NCBI GenBank assembly: GCA_021799325.1
Contig: JAJZAS010000097.1
Span: 1 to 6,207, forward strand
Source: Bacillota bacterium
GTDB lineage: Bacteria > Bacillota > Bacilli > Alicyclobacillales > SLC66
Direction: 5' to 3'
Length of the DNA stretch: 6,207 bases
Below, piece after piece: positions 1-5,338 of this stretch (position 1 is its first letter; each line of letters opens with the position of its first letter). Both the position numbers and the translations under genes were made by a program. Under the pieces are notes generated by a model. The model made no database searches and was not told the DNA's origin. It was given only the letters and a program-made list of their open reading frames with translations.

Positions 1-471
1 CGTGGCTAGTACAAAAAAAGGATTGGGAAGTGGATAAGTTACTCCATCTGCAGTGACACTTTTCTCCTCTAATGCTTCTAGTAAAGAGGCCTGAGTTTTT
101 GGCGAGGTTCGGTTGATCTCATCCGCTAGCAAGATTTGCGTAAACACCGGGCCAGGACGAAATTCGAAATCATTAATGCGTTGATTGTAGATCTCAGTTC
201 CCGTGACATCACTTGGCAACAAATCGGGAGTAAATTGGATGCGCTTGAATTGGCACGCCAAACTTTTGGCCAATGACCTCACCAACAAGGTTTTCCCCAC
301 TCCAGGCACATCTTCGAGCAATACGTGGCCACGAGCTATCAGTCCTGTTAAGCAAAGTTCAATTATGCTTCTCTTGCCAACGATCACTTTTTCCATATTA
401 TCAATCACTTGTTGAATTTGTTGTTCCGGTTTGCGAAATGGTTCTGTCTCTGCCCGTACCGTTGTTGACAC
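1..471 (-). CDS. MoxR-family AAA+ ATPase, N-terminal 157 codons (runs off left edge)
   Basis: Partial gene; the C-terminal half lies beyond position 1. The visible 157 residues hold the MoxR/AAA_3 nucleotide-binding core: Walker A GVGKT at residues 57-61 (preceded by LLEDVP), the family motif QFTPDLLPSD at 79-88, FRPGPVF at 104-110, Walker B ILLADEINR at 113-121, then TSPKTQASLLEALEE, and FFVLAT at the cut edge. MoxR ATPases are cytoplasmic, chaperone-like AAA+ proteins, usually encoded beside a DUF58 protein and VWA or transglutaminase-like proteins and acting in maturation of partner complexes; the partner here would lie left of the window. Start: GTG at 469-471 is the first possible codon after an in-frame TAA (472-474), and a G-rich Shine-Dalgarno-like run (479-483) lies 7 nt upstream; no ATG fits before residue 26. 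Transcribed divergently from the sulfur operon. Family assignment is firm; the specific role is unknown. Confidence 0.93.
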   Translation of the reverse strand, partial: MSTTVRAETEPFRKPEQQIQQVIDNMEKVIVGKRSIIELCLTGLIARGHVLLEDVPGVGKTLLVRSLAKSLACQFKRIQFTPDLLPSDVTGTEIYNQRINDFEFRPGPVFTQILLADEINRTSPKTQASLLEALEEKSVTADGVTYPLPNPFFVLAT

Positions 472-616
472 TTATAGTCCCCCTGCATTTAATCCATCAA
501 TAGTTCGTATTCTATGCAGTTATATTGTGACAGCGGTCTACTAAAAACGCAATCTCATCCTACTGTAATCCCATAAGATACCACACTTATATTCAGAATA
601 GTCTAATATAACTATC

Positions 617-646
617 GTTAGTTGATTAAAAAAATGATCAATTAAC
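617..646. promoter_or_regulatory. Inverted repeat, candidate operator upstream of the dsrE-tusA-sqr operon
   Basis: Arms GTTAGTTGAT (617-626) and ATCAATTAAC (637-646) are reverse complements at 9 of 10 positions, separated by a 10-bp AT-rich spacer. This puts the two half-sites about two helical turns apart, as expected for a homodimeric repressor or activator site. It lies about 90 bp upstream of the first operon gene and overlaps the poor candidate promoter. The inner halves resemble FNR half-sites (TTGAT/ATCAA), but FNR sites have a 4-bp gap, so an FNR assignment is not supported. Function is inference from shape and position only. Confidence 0.35.
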
Positions 647-664
647 CTACTATAAATGATCATT
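632..664. repeat. Two direct copies of AAATGATCA, 22 bp apart
   Basis: AAATGATCA occurs at 632-640 and again at 654-662. The second copy is the core of a perfect 10-bp palindrome, AATGATCATT (655-664). The 22-bp offset is close to two helical turns, which would place bound proteins on the same face of the DNA. The first copy overlaps the right side of the neighbouring inverted repeat. In such AT-rich sequence a chance repeat of this length is possible. Confidence 0.3.
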
Positions 665-723
665 CGCTCCCGTATGCCTCAGATCTACAATGATTGTGAA
701 AAAAAATACATGAACTGTGATGA

Positions 724-728
724 GGAGG
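724..728 (+). promoter_or_regulatory. Shine-Dalgarno deciding the dsrE start
   Basis: GGAGG sits 9 nt before the ATG at 738 and downstream of the alternative in-frame ATG at 717. It therefore rules out the longer form as the main product. Confidence 0.8.
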
Positions 729-737
729 TCTTTCACG

Positions 738-1136
738 ATGGAACAAACACCTAAACTTGCTGTTGTTCTTCTGTCCTCTGATCTGGAAAAACTTCATGCA
801 GGCGCACTGATGGGTTCTGTGGCCGCGATGTCTGGCATGACTGTATATGTGTTCGTTTCTATGGATGCGCTGGAGCAGTTCCGCAACGATGTGATCGCAG
901 ATAAACGCTTTAAGACAGGAACCGTAGGCCCCATGTTAATAGAGAAAGAAGTCCCCCTCTACTATGACTTGATTCACCAAGGAATAGAGCTAGGTAATTT
1001 ACATTTATATGCCTGTGCACTGGCCATGGATGTCATGGGGTGGAAGAAAGATGAACTGATCGAAGATGTGGAGGAAGTCATTGGCGTTAATCAGTTTTTC
1101 GGGCTCGCTGAAGGGGCTCAGATCATGACCATTTGA
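738..1136 (+). CDS. dsrE: DsrE-family sulfur-transfer protein (DsrE2/DsrE3-like, soluble)
   Basis: A 132-residue cytoplasmic protein of the DsrE/F superfamily. The N-terminal KLAVVLLSSD strand (6-15), the helix with AGALMGSVAAMSGMTVYVFVS (21-41) and the motif YACALAMDVMGW (91-102) match the DsrE_2-type group, whose hallmark is a Cys followed by (S/A)MD(V/L)MG. Cys93 is the only cysteine and is the expected sulfur-binding residue. There is no membrane segment, unlike DsrE2 proteins with N-terminal transmembrane helices, so it is closer to the soluble DsrE3 type. DsrE3 and TusA pairs are known to exchange protein-bound sulfane sulfur or thiosulfonate. An in-frame ATG at 717 exists, but GGAGG at 724-728 lies 9 nt before the ATG at 738, so 738 is chosen. 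First gene of the operon; its stop codon is embedded in the Shine-Dalgarno of tusA. The subgroup (DsrE3A, B or C) cannot be fixed by eye. Confidence 0.88.
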   Translation: MEQTPKLAVVLLSSDLEKLHAGALMGSVAAMSGMTVYVFVSMDALEQFRNDVIADKRFKTGTVGPMLIEKEVPLYYDLIHQGIELGNLHLYACALAMDVMGWKKDELIEDVEEVIGVNQFFGLAEGAQIMTI

Positions 1137-1141
1137 GGAGG
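1136..1141 (+). promoter_or_regulatory. Shine-Dalgarno of tusA overlapping the dsrE stop
   Basis: AGGAGG starts on the last base of the dsrE TGA stop (1134-1136) and lies 7 nt before the tusA ATG at 1149. Ribosomes ending dsrE cover this site, so the two proteins are probably made by coupled translation in similar amounts. Confidence 0.8.
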
Positions 1142-1148
1142 AATCACC

Positions 1149-1388
1149 ATGAGTCAGGTAGCCATCGACAAAACCATTGATGCCAGAGGCACTTATTGTC
1201 CCGGCCCCTTAATGGAGCTTATTAAAACACTAAAGACAGCACCACTTCAAAGTGTGATAGAAGTTTGGTCGAGCGACTCCGGATCCTCCACCGATATTCC
1301 AGTATGGGTCAAAAAAGCCGGCCATGAATTCCTTTATACAATTGAAGAGAACGGGTATTGGCGGATTGCGGTTCGAAAGGCAAGGTAA
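1149..1388 (+). CDS. tusA: TusA-family sulfur carrier protein
   Basis: A 79-residue protein that is full length for the TusA/SirA/YeeD family. The signature sits near the N-terminus: DARGTYCPGPL with Cys17 in the CPxP motif at the start of helix 1 (CPGP at 17-20). It is followed by the beta strand VIEVWSSDSGS (36-46), DIPVWVKKAGHEFL (49-62) and a final strand YWRIAVRK. In this family the CPxP cysteine carries a persulfide or thiosulfonate and hands it to partner proteins. TusA proteins serve tRNA thiolation, molybdenum-cofactor synthesis or sulfur oxidation depending on context. Here the DsrE gene immediately upstream and the SQR-like gene downstream argue for sulfane-sulfur handling rather than tRNA modification. 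The gene ends with tandem in-frame stops, TAA-TAG (1386-1391). Family assignment is secure; the physiological partner is inferred. Confidence 0.93.
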   Translation: MSQVAIDKTIDARGTYCPGPLMELIKTLKTAPLQSVIEVWSSDSGSSTDIPVWVKKAGHEFLYTIEENGYWRIAVRKAR

Positions 1389-1413
1389 TAGCGCGTTGCA
1401 TCCAATACAAGAT

Positions 1414-1418
1414 GGAGG
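1414..1418 (+). promoter_or_regulatory. Shine-Dalgarno deciding the start of the SQR-like gene
   Basis: GGAGG is only 3 nt before the ATG at 1422 but 9 nt before the in-frame ATG at 1428. The other genes in this operon show 7-10 nt spacings, so 1428 is the better start and the protein begins MRRIAILGGG. Confidence 0.7.
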
Positions 1419-1427
1419 TCGATGACC

Positions 1428-2567
1428 ATGCGGCGCATAGCCATCTTAGGGGGCGGTGTCGGTGGAACGATGGTGGCCAACCGGTTGGCGCGTGAGTTGC
1501 GAAGTGACATTGATCGCGGCGATGTCGAAGTCGTGCTAATTGGCGAAGACGCCAATCACATCTATCAACCGGGCTTTTTGTATGTCGCGTTTAATCAGGC
1601 ACCACTCGAACGCTTCGTTAGACCACAAACCAGCCTACTGGTATCTGGAGTACGTTTTCTGCAAATGCGTGCATTACGAATTGATGCGGATAATAACTCC
1701 TTACTATTTGAAAATGGCGATTTGCTAACTTATGACTATCTGGTGATCGCGACCGGTTCACATCCCACCATGGATACCGTTTCAGGATTAAAGGAAGGTG
1801 CCTACTCCTTTTACACGGCAGATCAAGCCATTAGACTTCGCAAAGCGCTCGCCAACATGACTTCAGGCCGAATTGTGATTGGTGTCGATGTCCCTCATAA
1901 ATGCCCGGTGGCCGTTCTTGAATTTACGCTAATGTTGGATGAATACCTGCGCAAACGCGGTACGAGAGACCAATTTGAGATCATCTACACGTATCCCATC
2001 GGTCGTCTGCACTCACTCGTTCCTGTTGCAAACTGGGTGGAGCCTGAATTTGAGCGAAGAGGGATCCAATCCGAATTTTTCTTCAATGTGGACAACGTAG
2101 ACCCGGACAAGAGAGTCATTGAGAGTTTGGAGGGCAGTTCATATGCCTATGATCTGCTTATAATGGTACCTGCCCATCGCGGCGCGAAAGTCATCATGGA
2201 TTCAGGGATTGGTGATGAGAGCGGATTTGTGCCGACTGATCGTTACAGCTTGCGGATGAAAGGCAGCCACAATGTCTTTGTCATCGGCGATGCCACTGAT
2301 TTACCCATCAGCAAAGCGGGTTCCACCGCACATTACGAAGCGGACACGATTGTGGCTAACCTGATTGATGAATTGCACGGACTTCCCGCTGACCATCAGT
2401 ATGACGGCAAAGTGTATTGTTTTATTGAAGGCGGTCTGGAAAAAGCCACGTACATCGCCTTTAGTTACACTGAACCTCCAAAGCCCACGGCTCCATCCGA
2501 GCTTTTGCACTGGTTCAAGCTGATGTACAACGAGATTTATTGGTTGTCTGTACGTGGACTTTTATAG
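1428..2567 (+). CDS. Sulfide:quinone oxidoreductase-like FAD-dependent oxidoreductase
   Basis: A 379-residue (381 if started at 1422) two-domain flavoprotein of the pyridine-nucleotide-disulfide oxidoreductase fold. The FAD Rossmann motif AILGGGVGG lies at residues 5-13, the second FAD-contact motif LVIATGSHP at 105-113, and the C-terminal FAD motif NVFVIGDATDLPISKAGS at 282-299. In place of an NAD(P)H GxGxxG motif the second domain has VIGVDVPHKCPVAV, the SQR-type signature containing redox Cys159. The only other cysteine is Cys331, in YCFIEGG, where SQR relatives have CFIETG. This pair is what SQR needs to oxidise sulfide to protein-bound persulfide while FAD passes electrons to quinone. 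The C-terminal 19 residues (from W362) form an aromatic, possibly amphipathic tail suitable for peripheral membrane attachment. Follows tusA by 39 nt and precedes the DUF1641 gene by 18 nt. A related function such as persulfide or other thiol oxidation cannot be excluded; SQR type is not assigned. Confidence 0.85.
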   Translation: MRRIAILGGGVGGTMVANRLARELRSDIDRGDVEVVLIGEDANHIYQPGFLYVAFNQAPLERFVRPQTSLLVSGVRFLQMRALRIDADNNSLLFENGDLLTYDYLVIATGSHPTMDTVSGLKEGAYSFYTADQAIRLRKALANMTSGRIVIGVDVPHKCPVAVLEFTLMLDEYLRKRGTRDQFEIIYTYPIGRLHSLVPVANWVEPEFERRGIQSEFFFNVDNVDPDKRVIESLEGSSYAYDLLIMVPAHRGAKVIMDSGIGDESGFVPTDRYSLRMKGSHNVFVIGDATDLPISKAGSTAHYEADTIVANLIDELHGLPADHQYDGKVYCFIEGGLEKATYIAFSYTEPPKPTAPSELLHWFKLMYNEIYWLSVRGLL

Positions 2568-2585
2568 ACAGGAGGTAGACAGGTC

Positions 2586-3167
2586 ATGTCAATTTCTGCG
2601 AATCCAACATTGGCAGAATGGGATCAACAGACACGCAGTGATTCGATGAACGATCTTCTCAGTGCAGCGATCGATATGATGACAGGACCCACTGTGGCCA
2701 ACTTAGCAAAAAACGCAACTAGTATCCTCACACTAGCTGAGCGATTTACCGCGCCTGAAGTCAATCGTTTGCTGGAGGCGGTACTAAATAATGCAGAAGC
2801 CTTAACCACAATGGTCAATGCACTTGGAAAGTGGGTGGAAAACGGCTCACTCATGAGGATCTCAGAGATGCTTGACTTTGTCAGAGCCATCCTGGATTCA
2901 GCCAATGGCACCCTCGTGTCTACCATAGCTTCAAAAGCAGTGGAAATGGGTTCCCTAGTCGATCAAGTGGCCACTTCCCCCATCATAAAAATCGTACCAG
3001 GAGCCATCCATGCGATGGAAAATGCGTACCAGCAAGTAAACGCCAATTCTCAGGACGTCAGATTAGGAGAAGTGATCAAACTTTTCCGCGACCCCAAGAC
3101 GATGACCACGCTCAAATTCTTGCTCATGACCATGCGAGAAATGGAAGGCAGTCTTCGATCTCACTGA
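2586..3167 (+). CDS. DUF1641 domain protein
   Basis: A 193-residue, almost entirely helical soluble protein with no cysteine, signal peptide or membrane segment. The C-terminal part, VRLGEVIKLFRDPKTMTTLKF followed by LLMTMREME (about residues 158-187), matches the short DUF1641 core, whose typical form has G..(I/L)..L.DP and a following hydrophobic helix. The middle (about 30-150) is rich in Leu, Ala and Met heptad-like helices, for example LAKNATSILTLAERF. Members of this family recur beside oxidoreductases, including yrhD next to a formate dehydrogenase gene in Bacillus subtilis and SQR-like flavoproteins elsewhere, which suggests an accessory or scaffolding role; no activity is established that I can name. 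Start: GGAGG at 2571-2575 lies 10 nt before the ATG. Last gene of the operon, followed 38 nt later by a terminator-like hairpin. The family call is fairly confident. Confidence 0.82.
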   Translation: MSISANPTLAEWDQQTRSDSMNDLLSAAIDMMTGPTVANLAKNATSILTLAERFTAPEVNRLLEAVLNNAEALTTMVNALGKWVENGSLMRISEMLDFVRAILDSANGTLVSTIASKAVEMGSLVDQVATSPIIKIVPGAIHAMENAYQQVNANSQDVRLGEVIKLFRDPKTMTTLKFLLMTMREMEGSLRSH

Positions 3168-3205
3168 TTCCACCATTCTGCCATATGATCTACACAGCAT
3201 AACAA

Positions 3206-3234
3206 AGTGGTATTGTCGCCATGTCAATGCCACT
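3206..3234 (+). terminator. Rho-independent terminator-like hairpin after the sulfur operon
   Basis: Arms AGTGGTATTG (3206-3215) and CAATGCCACT (3225-3234) form a 10-bp stem with one T-G wobble pair and a 9-nt loop, 38 nt after the DUF1641 stop. It is followed by ATTTCAATTT, a moderate T-rich tail rather than a clean T run, so termination could be partial. The stem contains only about four G-C pairs. Position at the operon end is the main support. Confidence 0.5.
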
Positions 3235-3235
3235 A

Positions 3236-3264
3236 TTTCAATTTAAAGTGAACTGTTGTATACT
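3236..3264 (+). promoter_or_regulatory. Candidate sigma-A-type promoter for fabV
   Basis: A good -10 element, TATACT (3259-3264), has only a weak -35 candidate, TTTCAA (3236-3241), 17 bp upstream. This would start transcription about 70-75 nt before the fabV ATG, just downstream of the terminator-like hairpin, and makes fabV a separate transcription unit. The weak -35 keeps confidence low. Confidence 0.35.
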
Positions 3265-3343
3265 ACCCCATCATGACTTACACTTTATTTGGCTATACAA
3301 ACGATGTGAACAACCTGAATATGATGCCTGAGAGGAGATACTT

Positions 3344-4519
3344 ATGATCATTCAACCAAAAATCCGCGGCTTCATCTGCACGACCGCGCACCCCACCGGA
3401 TGTGCTAAAAATGTGACTGACCAAATTGAGTATGTGAAATCTAAAGGGAAAAAAGAAGGACCAAAAAAGGTTCTTGTCATCGGAGCCTCCACCGGTTATG
3501 GCCTCGCTTCGCGAATTGCCGCTGCATTCGGCTATGGCGCCGCTACGATTGGCGTATTTTTTGAGAAACCAGGAACCCCCAACCACACCGCAACGGCAGG
3601 TTGGTACAACTCTGTCGCCTTTACGCGGGAAGCGGCACAAGCAGGATTGTATGCGAAAAGCATTAATGGGGATGCATTTTCTGACCAGATTAAAAATGAG
3701 ACGATCGAACTGATCAAGAAAGATCTGGGAACTGTTGACCTCGTGGTCTATAGCCTGGCCTCCCCGCGCAGAACACATCCAAAAACGGGAGAGACTTTTT
3801 CCTCCGTCATTAAACCTGTAGGCAAGCCATTTCAAAACAAGTCCGTCAATTTTCACACTGGCGAAGTCACCCAGGTATCGTTGGACCCTGCCACTGATGA
3901 GGAAATCCACCAAACCGTTCAAGTCATGGGCGGTGAAGATTGGGAGTGGTGGATGCACGCGCTTCGCGAAGCGAATGTGCTGGCAGACGGCGTCAACACG
4001 GTAGCATATTCCTACATAGGGCCTGAGCTAACTAAAGCAGTATATCGCGATGGGACGATTGGTCGTGCGAAAGACCATTTGGAGGCCACTGCTGGCAAAC
4101 TAACCGATTACTTACAACCCATTGGCGGACATGCCTATGTCTCTGTCAATAAAGCGGTGGTGACCCAATCTTCGTCCGCCATCCCTGTGGTTCCCCTTTA
4201 CATTTCACTGCTATTTAAGGTGATGAAGGAAAAAGGCACTCACGAAGGATGCATCGAACAAATGCACCGCCTTTTTGCCGATAAATTGTATACAGGGAAA
4301 GAGACGGAACTGGACGACCAAGGACGGATTCGCCTCGACGACCTAGAAATGCGGGACGATGTACAGGACGAGGTCAGCAAACTTTGGGCGACTGTTACCT
4401 CAGACAATTTGGCTTCTTTATCGGATATTGAAGGGTATCGAGAGGAATTCATGAAATTGTTTGGATTTGGGCTTCATGGAGTGGATTATGAGGCAGATGC
4501 CGATCCGATCATGGAGTGA
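3344..4519 (+). CDS. fabV: FabV-type trans-2-enoyl-ACP/CoA reductase (NADH)
   Basis: A 391-residue protein, full length for the FabV/Ter family. It catalyses the last reduction of the fatty-acid elongation cycle (trans-2-enoyl-ACP to acyl-ACP) or the matching CoA reaction, in the cytoplasm. Seen motifs: N-terminal MIIQPKIRGFICTTAHPTGC, nucleotide-binding VLVIGASTGYGLASR (43-57, GxxxGxG), FFEKPG (72-77) with the acidic Glu74 expected for NADH preference, VYSLASPRR (135-143), and the catalytic Tyr-X8-Lys, Y234 and K243, which is the FabV spacing rather than the shorter one of FabI. The later segments GGHAYVSVNKAVVTQ and AIPVVPLYISLLFKVMK are also typical. Start: GGAG at 3334-3337, 6 nt before the ATG. 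Stands alone: 176 bp after the sulfur operon and convergent with the ABC permease gene, with 24 bp between stops. FabV enzymes are known for low triclosan sensitivity. Whether ACP or CoA is the natural substrate is not visible. Confidence 0.96.
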   Translation: MIIQPKIRGFICTTAHPTGCAKNVTDQIEYVKSKGKKEGPKKVLVIGASTGYGLASRIAAAFGYGAATIGVFFEKPGTPNHTATAGWYNSVAFTREAAQAGLYAKSINGDAFSDQIKNETIELIKKDLGTVDLVVYSLASPRRTHPKTGETFSSVIKPVGKPFQNKSVNFHTGEVTQVSLDPATDEEIHQTVQVMGGEDWEWWMHALREANVLADGVNTVAYSYIGPELTKAVYRDGTIGRAKDHLEATAGKLTDYLQPIGGHAYVSVNKAVVTQSSSAIPVVPLYISLLFKVMKEKGTHEGCIEQMHRLFADKLYTGKETELDDQGRIRLDDLEMRDDVQDEVSKLWATVTSDNLASLSDIEGYREEFMKLFGFGLHGVDYEADADPIME

Positions 4520-4543
4520 TGGTTTTCGACTTATCACCAATGT

Positions 4544-5332
4544 TCATCTCCGGCGCTTCATCCAGCCCTGTGCAAAAGCACTAGGCAAAAGCGAGGCAAG
4601 TACAGCGAGCAGTATCATCAGTGCCGCCATCGGCAAAATGTTGGAAAAACCTCCTGAGATGAACTGCACCCAGATGTCCACTGGCACCGTGTAAGGATGA
4701 TAGGACATGATCATCGTAGCCCCAAACTCGCCTATAGCACGCGCAAATGTCAAAAGGATGCCGGAAATGATTGCAGCCCTTGAAAGAGGCAAGCTGACAT
4801 AATAGAATACATGCCACACTCCACCACCCAGAATATGGGTGGCTTCTTTTAATTCTTTGGGCACTTCTTCAAATCCCGCTTTGGCGGCCAAAATCAAGAA
4901 TGGACTGGTGATATAGGTTTGCGCCAGGATGATGCCTCCCATTGAGTTGACCAAACTGATTTGGAAATGCCCAAGCCATATGCCGACCCAGGTTTCGGGG
5001 CCATAGAGAAAAAGTTGTCCGATTCCTCCCACTACAGGCGGAAGGACAAGTGGCAATACCAGAACGCTCTCGGCCAACCTCCGCAACCAGCTTTTTTTTT
5101 GAGCGAGCCAAAAGGCAGTGGGCAAGCCAAAAACCACGCCGAGCAGCGTGGTAAAAAACGCAGACGAAATTGAGGTGCTGATCGCACCTGTAATTTCAGG
5201 ATTTTGGATGGCCACAAGTAGCTGTGACGGGGACAGACTCCCCATCATGTGTACGAGCGGAGCCAGAATATAAAGAAGTGGCACTGCGGCAAGCACAGCC
5301 AGCAGTGCCGGAAATACCCGATGACTGATCAT
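4544..5332 (-). CDS. wtpB: ABC importer permease, tungstate/molybdate type (WtpB/ModB-like)
   Basis: A 262-residue integral membrane protein of the binding-protein-dependent transport (BPD_transp_1) family. About six hydrophobic segments are seen, near residues 7-30, 48-77, 86-110, 127-150, 186-209 and 231-254. The cytoplasmic EAA loop is present at 163-182 as EATHILGGGVWHVFYYVSLP, the site where the ATPase subunit docks. The motif ARAIGEFGATMIMS (197-210) is characteristic of molybdate, tungstate and sulfate permeases. The gene lies directly after the substrate-binding protein gene; the start ATG follows that gene's stop by 6 nt and is in the same frame. No clear Shine-Dalgarno has good spacing (AGG is too close, GGGAAG too far), so translation is probably coupled. 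No ATPase gene follows, because fabV converges 24 bp beyond the stop. Permease identity is firm; the oxyanion is inferred from the partner. Confidence 0.9.
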   Translation of the reverse strand: MISHRVFPALLAVLAAVPLLYILAPLVHMMGSLSPSQLLVAIQNPEITGAISTSISSAFFTTLLGVVFGLPTAFWLAQKKSWLRRLAESVLVLPLVLPPVVGGIGQLFLYGPETWVGIWLGHFQISLVNSMGGIILAQTYITSPFLILAAKAGFEEVPKELKEATHILGGGVWHVFYYVSLPLSRAAIISGILLTFARAIGEFGATMIMSYHPYTVPVDIWVQFISGGFSNILPMAALMILLAVLASLLPSAFAQGWMKRRR

Positions 5333-5338
5333 ACCTGA

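Larger units (their letters stand above)
472..737. other. Divergent intergenic region between the MoxR gene and the sulfur operon
   Basis: This is 266 bp without a convincing gene. It must contain the promoter of the plus-strand operon and that of the minus-strand MoxR gene. It is AT-rich, most strongly around 580-665, and holds several short palindromes: TATTC-A-GAATA at 590-600, a 10-bp-armed inverted repeat at 617-646, AATGATCATT at 655-664 and ACAAT-G-ATTGT at 687-697. I could not identify a confident -35/-10 pair. The best plus-strand pairing, TTGATT (622-627) with TACTAT (648-653), has a 20-bp spacer, which is longer than the usual 16-18. Confidence 0.6.

Noticed and set aside
203..503. 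Two plus-strand open frames of about 70 codons over the MoxR gene
   Set aside because: They are opposite a clear MoxR coding region with Walker A and B motifs, and neither has a Shine-Dalgarno or recognisable domain.
622..641. FNR-type binding site TTGAT/ATCAA
   Set aside because: The half-sites match but the gap is 10 bp instead of the 4 bp required for an FNR site.
717..737. N-terminal extension MMRRSFT of the DsrE protein
   Set aside because: The only good Shine-Dalgarno (724-728) lies inside this extension and is correctly spaced for the ATG at 738.
3293..3958. A 221-codon open frame on the minus strand opposite fabV
   Set aside because: It is antisense to an unmistakable fabV, has no recognisable family motif, and its low-complexity Cys/Arg/Phe-rich composition is typical of a shadow frame.
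4516..4537. Hairpin GTGAT/ATCAC as a bidirectional terminator between fabV and the permease gene
   Set aside because: The stem is only 5 bp with a 12-nt loop and no T run on either side, so it is too weak to call.
4461..5217. Several 60-80 codon frames over the permease gene
   Set aside because: All overlap the permease, whose EAA loop and membrane segments are continuous in one frame; the others show no domain features.
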